From contig JADJHN010000002.1 in assembly GCA_016707485.1 (NCBI GenBank), positions 124,001 through 188,000 on the forward strand: DNA of 64,000 nucleotides, given 5' to 3'. This stretch comes from Lysobacterales bacterium (GTDB lineage: Bacteria; Pseudomonadota; Gammaproteobacteria; Xanthomonadales; Rhodanobacteraceae). How positions within the stretch are numbered: position 1 is the stretch's first letter; every line of letters begins with the position of its first letter. The position numbers were made by a program, and so were the translations under genes. Positions 54,572-62,743 of the stretch are shown in pieces. The notes beneath the pieces were generated by a model, which did not search any database, was not told the DNA's origin, and saw only the letters and a program-made list of their open reading frames with translations.

Positions 54572-54637
54572 TTCTTTTCCTCCGAAACGCAATGATCAAG
54601 CCGCAAGATCGAGCATAACATGGGCTTGCGATCCCCA

Positions 54638-55936
54638 ATGGCGACCATCGTGAAGCGGAATTTCCTGCTCCTGGCGGCAACCTTCAGCCTCTTCCTCGGT
54701 CTTGCCGGCGAAAGCATGGCAGCCGTGCACAAGTCCGCTCACGCACCACGCAAGAACCAGCGCGTGCGCACCGTCACGGTGCCGCCGAAGGTGGATGCAA
54801 AGGCAATCGCCAACGACATCCAGCCGTTCATGGCCGACCTTGATCGCTGGATCGACCAGATCGAGGATGCCGGCGAGGTTTCCGGCCTCGCCGTGGCCGT
54901 GGTCCAGGGCAATGAAGTCGTCCACGAACGCACGCTTGGCTATGCAGATTGGAACAGTCGCGAAAAGATCGAAGCCGACACCGTGTTCCGCCTTGCATCG
55001 CTGTCCAAGGCCTTTGCCACAACCCTCAGCGGCCTGCTCATCGAGAACGGCTTGCTGCACTGGGAGACGACGATATCGAGTGTGTTGCCGACCTTCAGCC
55101 TGGCCGACCTCGACAGCAGCAACAAGCTTACGATTGCCGACATCCTCAGTCATCGCGTCGGCCTGCCGCACAACACCTACGACAGCCTGATCGAACAGGA
55201 CGAACCCTATCCCTTGCTGGTCGAGCGCCTCGCGGAGGTGCCGATGGCCTGCCCGGTCGGCGAATGCTACGCCTACCAGAACATCGCCTTCAGCCTGATC
55301 GGCGACATCACCTACGCCGTCACCGGCGACTTCTATTATCACGAAGTGGAGAAACGGATATTCCACCCGCTCGGCATGAGCACGGCCACTTATGGACGCG
55401 ACGCGCTCGAACAATCGAAGCATTGGGCGCGTCCGCATCGGCGCAGCGGCAAGCGCTGGAAAGCGTTCCAGCCAAATGAAGCCTACTACCGCATGCCGCC
55501 GGCAGCCGGCGCCAATGCGAGCCTGCGCGACATGGAGAAGTGGCTGATCGCGCAGATGGGCGGAAGGCCAGACGTCCTCTCGGCGCAGTTGCTGGAGACA
55601 TTGCACACGCCACTGGTGGAAACCCCGCGCGACCTGCGCTCCACGCCGTGGCGCCGCGGCCGCCTGCTGGATGCGCAGTACGCCCTGGGTTGGCGCGTCT
55701 ATCAATATGCCGGCGAACCACTGGTCTTCCATGCCGGAGCCGTCCAGGGCTATCGAGCCATGATTGGTTTCCTGCCTGACCGGCAGGTTGGCCTGATCAT
55801 GCTCTGGAATTGCGAATCCGCGGCACCGAGCGGACTGATGCCGATGCTGTTCGACCGGTACCTCGGCCTGCCCGCGGTGGATTGGGCCGGTGTCGGCACG
55901 TCGGCGACAACGAGCAGCGGCGGCGGCATCGACTGA
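54638..55936 (+). CDS. Serine hydrolase of the beta-lactamase/DD-peptidase (class C-like) family
   Basis: From ATG 54638 the product is 432 aa; ATG 54620 adds six residues. The signal peptide is FLLLAATFSLFLGLAGESMAA. Catalytic motifs are visible: S-x-x-K in LASLSKAFATTL, Y-x-N in CYAYQNIAFSLIG, and H-x-G in VFHAGAVQGYRAM. This fits periplasmic serine hydrolases such as esterases or DD-peptidase relatives (AmpC/EstB group). A true beta-lactamase role cannot be concluded; no ampR-like neighbour is present. It is divergent from lemA. Confidence 0.85.
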   Translation: MATIVKRNFLLLAATFSLFLGLAGESMAAVHKSAHAPRKNQRVRTVTVPPKVDAKAIANDIQPFMADLDRWIDQIEDAGEVSGLAVAVVQGNEVVHERTLGYADWNSREKIEADTVFRLASLSKAFATTLSGLLIENGLLHWETTISSVLPTFSLADLDSSNKLTIADILSHRVGLPHNTYDSLIEQDEPYPLLVERLAEVPMACPVGECYAYQNIAFSLIGDITYAVTGDFYYHEVEKRIFHPLGMSTATYGRDALEQSKHWARPHRRSGKRWKAFQPNEAYYRMPPAAGANASLRDMEKWLIAQMGGRPDVLSAQLLETLHTPLVETPRDLRSTPWRRGRLLDAQYALGWRVYQYAGEPLVFHAGAVQGYRAMIGFLPDRQVGLIMLWNCESAAPSGLMPMLFDRYLGLPAVDWAGVGTSATTSSGGGID

Positions 55937-56064
55937 GGCCCGGGCCGAGGCGATGCCCCTCGCCGGCGCTCGGGAATCGTGCGAACGACTATCGGGTAGC
56001 ATAGTGCACGATTGCCGACTGATAATTGCTCAGGGACGCATCACCCGCTCGCAGGAGCCCGCGA

Positions 56065-56691
56065 ATGCTGATTGCCGAACAACTGATGTTGTTGTGCATT
56101 GACCCGGTATCGGGAAAATTCGAGGTTTCGCGCAGCCATGCCGATATCGACGAGCTGGCCGCAGCGGCGATCATTCTCGATCTCTACGAGCAATGCCGGC
56201 TGCGCTACCAGGGCGGGCATATCGTCATCGAAGCCTTGCTGCCGACAACGCAACCGCAGCTGGCTGCGGCCGAACAGGTGCTGGTGGGCCAGGTCAACGG
56301 CCTGACGGTGATAGCTGCGATCGAATTGCTCGTTGCGCGCCTCGATCCCATCAGCACCCATCTGCTGGAGAGCCTGTTTCGCCGCGACGTGCTGCACCAG
56401 GTACGCGAATCGTGGTGGCCGTGGAGCAGGAAGCATTTCCCGTTGCGCTCGATCCAGGCACGCAACGAAGCCTCGGCAAAGCTGCAAGTCGCCGCGACTT
56501 CGCGCACGAATACGTTGCGCGAGCTCGGCCTGCTGATCCTGACCGATCTCGCCGGAATGATGGCGGAGAGCCTGAGCGGGAACGCCCACGAGGCCGCGGC
56601 GCAAAAACTGCTGCATCTGCCGGATCAAGCCATGGATGACCGCAACGGGCACGAACTCCTCGTGCACATTCGCCAATACCTGACTCCCTAG
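56065..56691 (+). CDS. GPP34 (GOLPH3/VPS74-like) family protein
   Basis: This 208-aa protein starts at ATG 56065 with AGGAG upstream. Its opening MLIAEQLMLLCIDPVSGKFEVSRSHADIDELAAAAIILDL and later LRELGLLILTDLAGMMAESL match the GPP34 domain. In eukaryotes this domain binds phosphatidylinositol-4-phosphate and retains glycosyltransferases in the Golgi. Bacterial members have no known role. It is flanked by a serine hydrolase and a TonB-like gene and has no operon partner. Confidence 0.8.
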   Translation: MLIAEQLMLLCIDPVSGKFEVSRSHADIDELAAAAIILDLYEQCRLRYQGGHIVIEALLPTTQPQLAAAEQVLVGQVNGLTVIAAIELLVARLDPISTHLLESLFRRDVLHQVRESWWPWSRKHFPLRSIQARNEASAKLQVAATSRTNTLRELGLLILTDLAGMMAESLSGNAHEAAAQKLLHLPDQAMDDRNGHELLVHIRQYLTP

Positions 56692-56751
56692 CAAAACTCC
56701 GCGCGCGCAGCGACACGCTGCACGCGCCATGCCTGCGCGAGCGTCCGGCTA

Positions 56752-57768
56752 TCAGCGCCCGAGCTTGAATTCAATCCGTCGACGCACGGTGGAATTGACC
56801 GCAACGCCATTCTCCAGGCGCGGACTGAACGTCGTGCGCTCGATCGAACGCACCGCTTCGCGGTCGAAGATGCGCGGCGGATTGGAAGCAGTGACGCTGG
56901 CGTTTGTCACCTTGCCATCGGCGGTCACCGTGAACTCGACCTCGACCCAGCCTTCTTCACGATTGCGTGCGGCCTGCGGTGGATAGGTCGGCGCGACCGG
57001 AGTGACGACCAGCACGTCGCGCGTCTCGCCCTGCGGCGCAGCGGGTGTGGGCGCTGGCTGCACGGGCGCCGGTGGCGGAGCGGGTGTCGTCGTCGCCGTG
57101 GCGGCAGCGCTGCCGGCAGGTGAACCGGCTGCCGGCGAGGGCGAAGTTTCCGCAGTCCCTGCTGTCGTTTCCGGCGTTGCCGGCGCAGTGGCAGGCGCGG
57201 CGGCAGCGGCGGCGGCAGCCGCAATTTGTGCTTCCTGCTGATCAAGCTGTTTGCGCTTTGCATCCATCTTGCTGCGCAGGATCGTCAGCGTGTAGTTGCT
57301 GGGATCGGCCTTGGCCAGGGAGTCGATGATGCGGGTCGCCTCTTCCAGATTGCCCTGGTTGATTTCCTGTTCGGCGGTGCCGCTGGCAAATGGAAACAGT
57401 TCGCGCAAGGCGTCGGCGGCACCGGAATTGCCTGGATCCTTCTGCAGGATCGCCAGATAGAACTCGAGTGCGTTGTTGCCGGCCGGCGCAACCATGCGTT
57501 GCTCGGCCATCGCCTTGCGCGCTTCCCGATACAGCTGATCGATGCCGAGACCTTCAACCGCCGCGGAGACAACCGGGGCGGCCGCTTCCTCGCCGCCGGC
57601 AGCCGGGGTTGCCGCCGTCGGAGCCGATCCCGGTGCGGTCGTCGTGCTGGCGCGGTTGGAATACCAGAAATACCCTCCGGCGATTGCGGCAAGGACCAAG
57701 ACGATGATGATGATGGTCATCGCCGCGGATCCACGGATTGAACGCATATTCATTGAGGAAGATTTCAT
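56752..57768 (-). CDS. TonB-like protein with N-terminal membrane anchor and helical domain
   Basis: This 338-aa protein starts at ATG 57768 (MKSSSMNMRSIRG). One transmembrane helix (AMTIIIIVLVLAAIAGGYFWY) is followed by a helical region (LYREARKAMAEQRMVAPAGNNALEFYLAILQKDPGN), which looks TPR-like. Next are an Ala/Pro/Thr-rich linker (long AAAAAA and PAPPPAP runs) and a C-terminal TonB domain: VAPTYPPQAARNREEGWVEVEFTVTADGKV, then FSPRLENGVAVNSTVRRRIEF. It may transmit inner-membrane energy or act as a periplasmic linker; ExbB/ExbD genes are not adjacent. Confidence 0.85.
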   Translation of the reverse strand: MKSSSMNMRSIRGSAAMTIIIIVLVLAAIAGGYFWYSNRASTTTAPGSAPTAATPAAGGEEAAAPVVSAAVEGLGIDQLYREARKAMAEQRMVAPAGNNALEFYLAILQKDPGNSGAADALRELFPFASGTAEQEINQGNLEEATRIIDSLAKADPSNYTLTILRSKMDAKRKQLDQQEAQIAAAAAAAAAPATAPATPETTAGTAETSPSPAAGSPAGSAAATATTTPAPPPAPVQPAPTPAAPQGETRDVLVVTPVAPTYPPQAARNREEGWVEVEFTVTADGKVTNASVTASNPPRIFDREAVRSIERTTFSPRLENGVAVNSTVRRRIEFKLGR

Positions 57769-58234
57769 TGGCCACACGCTCCGGGGATGCAGGACGGAAT
57801 ACCCGCGCTCGCAACTGGCGCGTCCAAACAGCGGCATCGACGGAAATCCGAACCGGGTTCGCTGCGCGGTGGACAACAGCAAGCCAATGAATGGAGCGGC
57901 TTGCTTCAGGCCCACGCGTGCCGGCACCTGTCCTGAAGTTTCCTGCATGAACCGACCAGATCCGCGTGATTGATCGGCTCGCGCACCCCTGTCCTCAGCG
58001 TCAATCAACGTACGGACGAGGGGAAGATAGCGCATTCGGACGCGGGGTGTCACATCCCGCAGGGGAACCCCGGGCACGCAGGCAATGGCGGGAACAGCCC
58101 AACCGGCGCCCTTGCCGGGTGCGGATGCTCCCAGCCATGCGCGCTTCAGCATGCGCGTGACAGCATCCACACTCGGCGTCTCCTCCGTGAAGCGATGTTG
58201 AAATGACGCCGGACAACCCATTAAGGAGTCGAGT
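57769..58234. other. 466-bp gap with no supported gene
   Basis: Between the TonB-like gene and the DUF883 gene, which point away from each other, I find no coding frame with convincing codon use. The minus-strand frame is open but is only an upstream extension without a start signal or family match. Promoters for both flanking genes must lie here; I cannot fix them. Confidence 0.5.
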
Positions 58235-58540
58235 ATGAGCAGCACGACAAATGTGACGGCCAAACCAGCAGCCGACGACAGCCGCCTTGACAAGGTGACC
58301 AGCCAGATCAGCGAAGGCATTGACGAGGTGGCACGCAGCGCCAGTCGCTTCAGCGAAAAATTGCGCAACAACGGCGCGGCCTTGAATGAAGAACTGTCAG
58401 CCGCCGGCGAGCGCTTTGGCGAAGGTGCAAAACGCCTTGGCAGCATTGCCAGCGAACAGATCCGCGCTCATCCTCTGGCCGCCATCGGCATTGCCGTTGC
58501 AGCCGGGGTGATTGCATCCCGCTTGTTGCGTCGTCGCTGA
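58235..58540 (+). CDS. DUF883 (ElaB/YqjD-like) protein
   Basis: This 101-aa protein starts at ATG 58235 (MSSTTNVTAKPAADD), with AAGGAG upstream. It is a helical, Ser/Glu/Lys-rich protein with a C-terminal membrane segment (HPLAAIGIAVAAGVIASRLLRRR), the plan of ElaB/YqjD tail-anchored proteins that bind stationary-phase ribosomes in E. coli. The neighbours are YqjE- and YqjK-like genes, reproducing the yqjD-yqjE-yqjK order. Confidence 0.85.
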   Translation: MSSTTNVTAKPAADDSRLDKVTSQISEGIDEVARSASRFSEKLRNNGAALNEELSAAGERFGEGAKRLGSIASEQIRAHPLAAIGIAVAAGVIASRLLRRR

Positions 58541-58550
58541 ATCCGCGCGC

Positions 58551-58976
58551 ATGACTGAGCGGCGCGTCGAAGCGGACAGCGAGGCTCCGCCGGTTTCCGA
58601 GCGGAGCCTCGTCGATGTCGCGCGCGATGCGTTTGCCGCGGCCATGCAGGTGGCCGAAACCACCCTCGCCTTGTTGCGCGCGGAGCTTCGCCTCGCCCGC
58701 CGCAGTGCCGTCACCCTGATCGGGCTTGCCATCGCCCTGGTCTTCCTCGCCACGGCGGTGTGGTTGGCACTCAACGCCGCCATCGTCGTCGGCATTTTCC
58801 AGTTGAGCGGTAATCTCTTGCTGGGCATCGCCCTTGTCGCCGCGCTCAACATTGCCGGAGCCCTGTTGACGGTGGCCGGCATGCGCCGCGCGTGGCGCGA
58901 TCTCACCCTTCCGCATACGCGCGCCCTGGTTGCATCTTCTTCCGGGCGGCCAGCGAAACCGGAGGAGAAGCCATGA
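58551..58976 (+). CDS. YqjE-like (phage-holin-family/DUF1469) membrane protein
   Basis: This 141-aa protein starts at ATG 58551 (MTERRVEADSEAPPV). An amphipathic region (AFAAAMQVAETTLALLRAELRLARRS) leads to two transmembrane helices (AVTLIGLAIALVFLATAVWLAL; LLLGIALVAALNIAGALLTVAGM). This is the YqjE/Act_Holin_2 layout. Its stop overlaps the start of the next gene (ATGA). Confidence 0.82.
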   Translation: MTERRVEADSEAPPVSERSLVDVARDAFAAAMQVAETTLALLRAELRLARRSAVTLIGLAIALVFLATAVWLALNAAIVVGIFQLSGNLLLGIALVAALNIAGALLTVAGMRRAWRDLTLPHTRALVASSSGRPAKPEEKP

Positions 58977-59305
58977 ACAACTCGCGCCGGGCCCGACAGC
59001 ATGTTGGCGACGCAGCCACGCGGGCGATTGATGCGCGCCGGCAGTTGCAGCGGCAGACTTCCGGCCTGCGCGAGCTTTACGATCGCTACCGCCCGGCCAT
59101 CCTTGTCGGTGGAGGTTTGCTTGCTGGCCTCGTCCTTGGGCGCAAGCAGTTCGTGCACGCTGCGCGATCGGCATTCACGATCGCCAATCTCGGCATCGGC
59201 GTTGTGCGCTCCTCGTTCGGATCCATGTTGCTCGCCGCAACCCTGCACAAGGGGTCACCGACCGCCAGGCACGCACGCCCTGCCGCACGTGCCGATCAAG
59301 GCTGA
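58973..59305 (+). CDS. YqjK-like small membrane protein
   Basis: This 110-aa protein starts at ATG 58973 with four-base overlap to the YqjE-like gene. It is basic and helical (RRARQHVGDAATRAIDARRQLQRQ) with a hydrophobic PAILVGGGLLAGLVLGR segment and a second weaker one. The position and features fit YqjK; the sequence is poorly conserved. The last 10 bp overlap the convergent GH44 gene. Confidence 0.7.
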   Translation: MNNSRRARQHVGDAATRAIDARRQLQRQTSGLRELYDRYRPAILVGGGLLAGLVLGRKQFVHAARSAFTIANLGIGVVRSSFGSMLLAATLHKGSPTARHARPAARADQG

Positions 59306-61020
59306 TCGAAGCTGTCGGCAAAGATGCGATCGGAATCGGGCAGGATCAGCAGGCTTGCCGATCGCGGCGGGAGATTCGCCAGGTTGATGCTCGTGCCGTC
59401 GAGGGTTCCGGATGCGACAAGGGCGATGTCGCTGCTGCCGCTGAACTGGTAGAGCTGCCAGGGTCCGCTCAGGTGCGTGCCGAGATTCACGGCGGCCGTC
59501 GTTGCCGTAGTCGCCTTGTTGAACAACAGCAGCATGACGTGCGCGCCCGGCTGGTGAATCGCATAGGCACCCAGTGCATCGATGCTGGCACTGCTTGCGC
59601 GCGTGCTGTGCCCGCTGACGTGCCCGCCGCTGCCATCGAAATCAAGATAGAGGCGAAATGCGCGCTCGACCAGGGACCCGGTCCCGGGCGCCACCCAGCG
59701 TGCCGCCATGTCGACACCTTCGCGGGCAAAGATGGCCAGCGCTTCGGCCTGAGCCAGAGCGCTGCTGGCACCGTTGTCCGCCCCCCAGTTGTACTCGCTG
59801 ATCGACAAGCCGGTGCCTGGACACGAAGCGTCGATCCAGGCACGCACGCGCGGAATCAGGTTTGGTCGGCTGTAGTGCCACGGCGCGCTGTTGCCGAGAT
59901 CGGAAAGCCATGATTCCGAGTCCCAGGCGGAATCATTGAGCTCCTTCAGGGAGCGCAGGCGACGCGCCGCGATGATCGCGGTTTCCGAGCCATTCGGCGG
60001 GTCGGAGAAATCCACCACGCCATCACCTTGCGGGTAGTAGTGCAGATCAAGGTAGTCGACCAGACGCACGCCGTGCGCTGCCTGGTAGCTGCACACTTGC
60101 TGCAGGTACCACTGCACGAACGGAGTGCCGCCGTGCGCGGCACGATCGTCTCCGTCGAGGCAATTGTCGGCTGCCGAACCGAACAGGTCGCAGTAACCCC
60201 AGGTCACCGGGCCGAGTATCTTTGCCGCCGGATCCTGCGCCTTGATCGCTGAAGCGTAAGTCACCGTACGCTGCCAGATTTCGTCGTAGGTCAACGGCGC
60301 CGGGTGCACATCGCGGTGCGTCGAGTTCCACAACATGGGCTCGTTGTCCAGCGCGTAGTAGCGCACTCCGCCATTGGCCGCCGTGCCAAATCGCTGCTGC
60401 AGATGCGCCACCCAGTTGGCCTGGGTTTGCGCGGTCGAAATATCCGAGGTGTCGAGCGGATCGTTGCCGATGATGTAGCCCGCCGCGTTGCAGAATCCGG
60501 TCTGGTTCTGTGCAGGATTGCAGCGCCCATTGCCGGCATCGGCGGTGCACCAGCTCGGTGGCGATGAGCCGAAGTAACTGCATTCCGTGACCAGCTGCGC
60601 GCCATACTTCGCGACCGAAAAACCCCAGCGCTTCTGCTGCACCGGTTTGGGTATCCAGCCGATGGTGCTGAGGGTCAGCAGGGGTTGCGATCCTGCGGCG
60701 AGCGTCGACGCAACCAGGCCCTCCAGCGATGAGCCCGCCGGCGTGCCGTTGCCATCGGGAATATTCATGTAGAACCAGTCAGCCGCCGTGTTGTGCACGT
60801 CCGCTTGCCAGTTGTATCGCGTCGTCGAATTGCCGCCGCGGCGGATCAGGGGATAGGCAAGATGCGAGAGATCCGGTGCACCGCTGACACCGAAGATCAG
60901 TGGATTGAGCGGGCGATGATCGGACTGCAGGTCGACCTGCACGGAAACCGTCGCCGCCTGGACAGGCGTCGCGACGGCAAGGGAAAGGACAAGCAAGGCA
61001 CTCGCGACTTCGCTACGCAT
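59296..61020 (-). CDS. Secreted glycoside hydrolase family 44 (endoglucanase/xyloglucanase)
   Basis: This 574-aa protein starts at ATG 61020 (MRSEVASALLVLSLAVATPVQAA, signal peptide). The GH44 catalytic residues appear as E227 in YYALDNEPMLWN (acid/base) and E409 in SISEYNWG (nucleophile). NPLIFGVSGAPDLSHLAYPLIRRGGNSTTRYNWQ near the N-terminus and LDYLDLHYYPQGDG are also typical. A C-terminal beta domain follows and the protein ends DSDRIFADSFDQP. GH44 enzymes cut beta-1,4-glucans and xyloglucan, suggesting use of plant polymers. The gene stands alone. Confidence 0.88.
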   Translation of the reverse strand: MRSEVASALLVLSLAVATPVQAATVSVQVDLQSDHRPLNPLIFGVSGAPDLSHLAYPLIRRGGNSTTRYNWQADVHNTAADWFYMNIPDGNGTPAGSSLEGLVASTLAAGSQPLLTLSTIGWIPKPVQQKRWGFSVAKYGAQLVTECSYFGSSPPSWCTADAGNGRCNPAQNQTGFCNAAGYIIGNDPLDTSDISTAQTQANWVAHLQQRFGTAANGGVRYYALDNEPMLWNSTHRDVHPAPLTYDEIWQRTVTYASAIKAQDPAAKILGPVTWGYCDLFGSAADNCLDGDDRAAHGGTPFVQWYLQQVCSYQAAHGVRLVDYLDLHYYPQGDGVVDFSDPPNGSETAIIAARRLRSLKELNDSAWDSESWLSDLGNSAPWHYSRPNLIPRVRAWIDASCPGTGLSISEYNWGADNGASSALAQAEALAIFAREGVDMAARWVAPGTGSLVERAFRLYLDFDGSGGHVSGHSTRASSASIDALGAYAIHQPGAHVMLLLFNKATTATTAAVNLGTHLSGPWQLYQFSGSSDIALVASGTLDGTSINLANLPPRSASLLILPDSDRIFADSFDQP

Positions 61021-61323
61021 GACGGACACCCCTCGTGGCAATGCCGCCACGCTAGCAAGTTGTCATGCAGGGGGATTGGCCGACGTTCACACTTTCGATG
61101 CGACCTGGGTGACCTTGTCGAGGCGGTGATCCAGGTCCGGCTGCCGGGCCGGTCGGTTCACGCCTTGCAAACCCTGGATCGGATCCGGAAATCTCTCCCT
61201 GCGCTGGGCATACCGCAGGGAGAGCAGTCCGGTTGCAAGATCCAGTGAAGCTTTTTTACCTGCACTTGGTGTGCAGTGACTCTGTACTGCCCTGCATCAA
61301 CGATGCGATGCGTGGCATGCAGT
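61021..61323. other. Gap of ~0.3 kb between GH44 and the metJ-H1 gene
   Basis: It holds the promoter region of the GH44 gene and no coding sequence I can support. Confidence 0.5.
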
Positions 61324-61324
61324 G

Positions 61325-61353
61325 AAAAGCCAGTTGCCAGCCGACAACTGGCT
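61325..61353 (-). terminator. Rho-independent terminator of the MetJ-H1 gene
   Basis: On the minus strand, AGCCAGTTG and CAACTGGCT form a perfect 9-bp stem with an 8-base loop, followed by TTTTC. It starts 9 bp after the stop codon. Confidence 0.85.
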
Positions 61354-61361
61354 GCAACGCC

Positions 61362-61877
61362 TTACTTCTTCGCAGCTTTCTTTGCCGCTTTCTTGGCGGG
61401 TGCCTTTTTCGCAGCCGCTTTCTTGGCCGGAGCCTTCTTCATTGCGGTTGCGGCTTTCGCCTTTGCCGCTTTCTTTGCCGGAGCCTTCTTTGCAGCGGCC
61501 TTCTTGGCCGGAGCTTTCTTGGCCGGAGCCTTCTTTGCGGCCTTCTTGGCCGGAGCCTTCTTTGCCGCTACTTTCTTGGCAGCCTTCTTGGCGGCCGGTT
61601 TCTTCGCAGCGGGTTTCTTTGCAGCTGTTTTCTTTGTGGCCATATCGCGTCTTAACTCCTCGTCAGTTGGCAGTGGTTGCCCAGTAAAAGCGTGAAGAAA
61701 TGCTTCGCACAGCAAATTGCTGTTGGTAGCGTGGCGCAGGTTGGCGACCTGGCGCCGGGTCCGTTCGTCGGACAGAAGTCGAAGAATGTGCAGTGGAATC
61801 GATACCGTGATTTTTCTTACGGCCAATGATTTCAGACCGTGTTCGATATAGGGTTCGACGAATCTGGATGCAGCCAT
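61362..61877 (-). CDS. metJ: MetJ-type methionine repressor fused to a histone H1-like Lys/Ala-rich tail
   Basis: This 171-aa protein starts at ATG 61877 with AAGGAA upstream. Residues ~6-76 match MetJ closely: [19 protein letters not shown] (DNA-contacting strand; K22 and T24 conserved), [35 protein letters not shown]. The ribbon-helix-helix dimer is complete, and the conserved D-E-R-T-R-R and H-A-F-T-G residues belong to the known SAM-binding region. MetJ's normal C-terminal helix is replaced by ~93 residues of AAKK/PAKK repeats (from M79, [15 protein letters not shown]), as in bacterial histone H1-like proteins. The ATG at 61643 could also give a separate short H1-like product; AGGAG lies 12 bases upstream of it, rather far. 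By family knowledge, MetJ with SAM represses methionine genes. Confidence 0.85.
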   Translation of the reverse strand: MAASRFVEPYIEHGLKSLAVRKITVSIPLHILRLLSDERTRRQVANLRHATNSNLLCEAFLHAFTGQPLPTDEELRRDMATKKTAAKKPAAKKPAAKKAAKKVAAKKAPAKKAAKKAPAKKAPAKKAAAKKAPAKKAAKAKAATAMKKAPAKKAAAKKAPAKKAAKKAAKK

Positions 61878-61909
61878 GATTCCTTTTTTGTTTCCGTTGT
61901 GTTGCTGAC

Positions 61910-61942
61910 GCGAAAATTATGCTTGTCAGATGCGCGTGTCAA
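61910..61942 (-). promoter_or_regulatory. Sigma-70 promoter of the MetJ-H1 gene
   Basis: On the minus strand TTGACA (61942-61937) is followed 15 bp later by CATAAT (61921-61916), or 17 bp later by TAATTT. The start of transcription would be near 61908, ~30 bp before the ATG. Confidence 0.65.
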
Positions 61943-62008
61943 CAAATTTCTGACGGAAAACAAGAGGCTGCATTCGGCCGCCAGAGGCTGCTTTTCATCC
62001 GGTTTTCT

Positions 62009-62028
62009 ACCGGCATTTGCCGGTTTTT
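62009..62028 (+). terminator. Plus-strand terminator-like hairpin without an obvious gene
   Basis: ACCGGC-ATTT-GCCGGT followed by TTTT reads as a rho-independent terminator on the plus strand. No plus-strand gene lies before it; it is upstream of the metJ-H1 promoter. Confidence 0.45.
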
Positions 62029-62043
62029 GAAGAAAACATTTTT

Positions 62044-62075
62044 GGACGTAAAGACGCCCATACGTCCAGACAGAA
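62044..62075. promoter_or_regulatory. Four tandem Met-box-like octamers
   Basis: Consecutive octamers GGACGTAA, AGACGCCC, ATACGTCC and AGACAGAA match the MetJ consensus AGACGTCT at 5, 6, 6 and 4 of 8 positions, in exact 8-bp phase. MetJ dimers bind such tandem, degenerate boxes cooperatively. They lie ~100 bp upstream of the promoter I place for the MetJ-H1 gene. Confidence 0.5.
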
Positions 62076-62287
62076 AATGGCCTTGGACCCGGACAGCTAG
62101 GATTGGCGCGACATACAGGGTAATCGCCGTCTTCACGGTTAATCGGGATCACGTAATTCGAAGCCGGATGCAGCCATGCATTTTCCAAATCCCGGCGTGG
62201 CTGTTGTGCGCGGAATCCGTCTAAACCCGAGCACAACGGCGACGAAAATATTTTTCGATTTCGGCGACTTGCCGACCGGAAAACGAA

Positions 62288-62313
62288 AAACGGGCCGTTT
62301 ATCCGGCCCGTTT
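62288..62313 (-). terminator. Rho-independent terminator of gcvH
   Basis: On the minus strand AAACGGGCC and GGCCCGTTT form a 9-bp stem with an 8-base loop, followed by TTCGTTTT. It lies 35 bp after the gcvH stop. Confidence 0.85.
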
Positions 62314-62347
62314 CAAGAACTCGAAAACTTTTTCGGAGCGTGCGAAT

Positions 62348-62743
62348 TCAGTCGTCTTCGCTATCGACGATTTCGGCATAGGCATCCGGATCGAGCATTT
62401 CCTCGAGCTCGTTTCGATCGGAAATCTTGACGACGAAAATCCAGCCGTCGCCGTAGGCATCTTCGTTGATCGTCTCGGGACGATCAGCCAGCGCTTCGTT
62501 GACCGCGACGATCTCGCCACTCAACGGCGAATAGACGTCCGACGCCGCCTTGACCGATTCAACCACGGCGGCGGCGGTGCCGGCCTGCGCCATGTCGCCT
62601 ACGTTCGGCAGCTCGACATAGACCAGATCGCCGAGCAGGCCCTGTGCGTGATCGGAGATGCCGATGGTGGCCGTACCGTTGTCTTCGACGCGCGCCCATT
62701 CGTGGGACTTGAGAAACATCAGATCACCGGGAATCTCTTTCAT
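62348..62743 (-). CDS. gcvH: Glycine cleavage system H protein
   Basis: This 131-aa protein starts at ATG 62743 ([21 protein letters not shown]). The lipoyl domain is complete: [23 protein letters not shown], lipoylated lysine in [25 protein letters not shown], and [13 protein letters not shown]. It carries the aminomethyl group between GcvP and GcvT when glycine is split to CO2, NH3 and methylene-THF. It lies downstream of gcvT on the same strand, 266 bp apart. Confidence 0.95.
   Translation of the reverse strand: MKEIPGDLMFLKSHEWARVEDNGTATIGISDHAQGLLGDLVYVELPNVGDMAQAGTAAAVVESVKAASDVYSPLSGEIVAVNEALADRPETINEDAYGDGWIFVVKISDRNELEEMLDPDAYAEIVDSEDD

Noticed and set aside
57769..58446. Upstream extension of the TonB-like frame
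   Set aside because: Lacks a start signal and family match; part of it is antisense to the DUF883 gene.
61381..61640. Possible CRISPR or tandem-repeat array
   Set aside because: The repetition is protein-coding AAKK/PAKK low complexity, with no spacer structure.
61276..61695. Plus-strand frame of Phe/Ala-rich composition opposite the H1-like tail
   Set aside because: Mirror image of the AAKK repeats; it has no independent support.
61832..62236. 134-codon minus-strand frame upstream of and overlapping the metJ-H1 start
   Set aside because: Different frame from metJ, poor codon use, spans the promoter.
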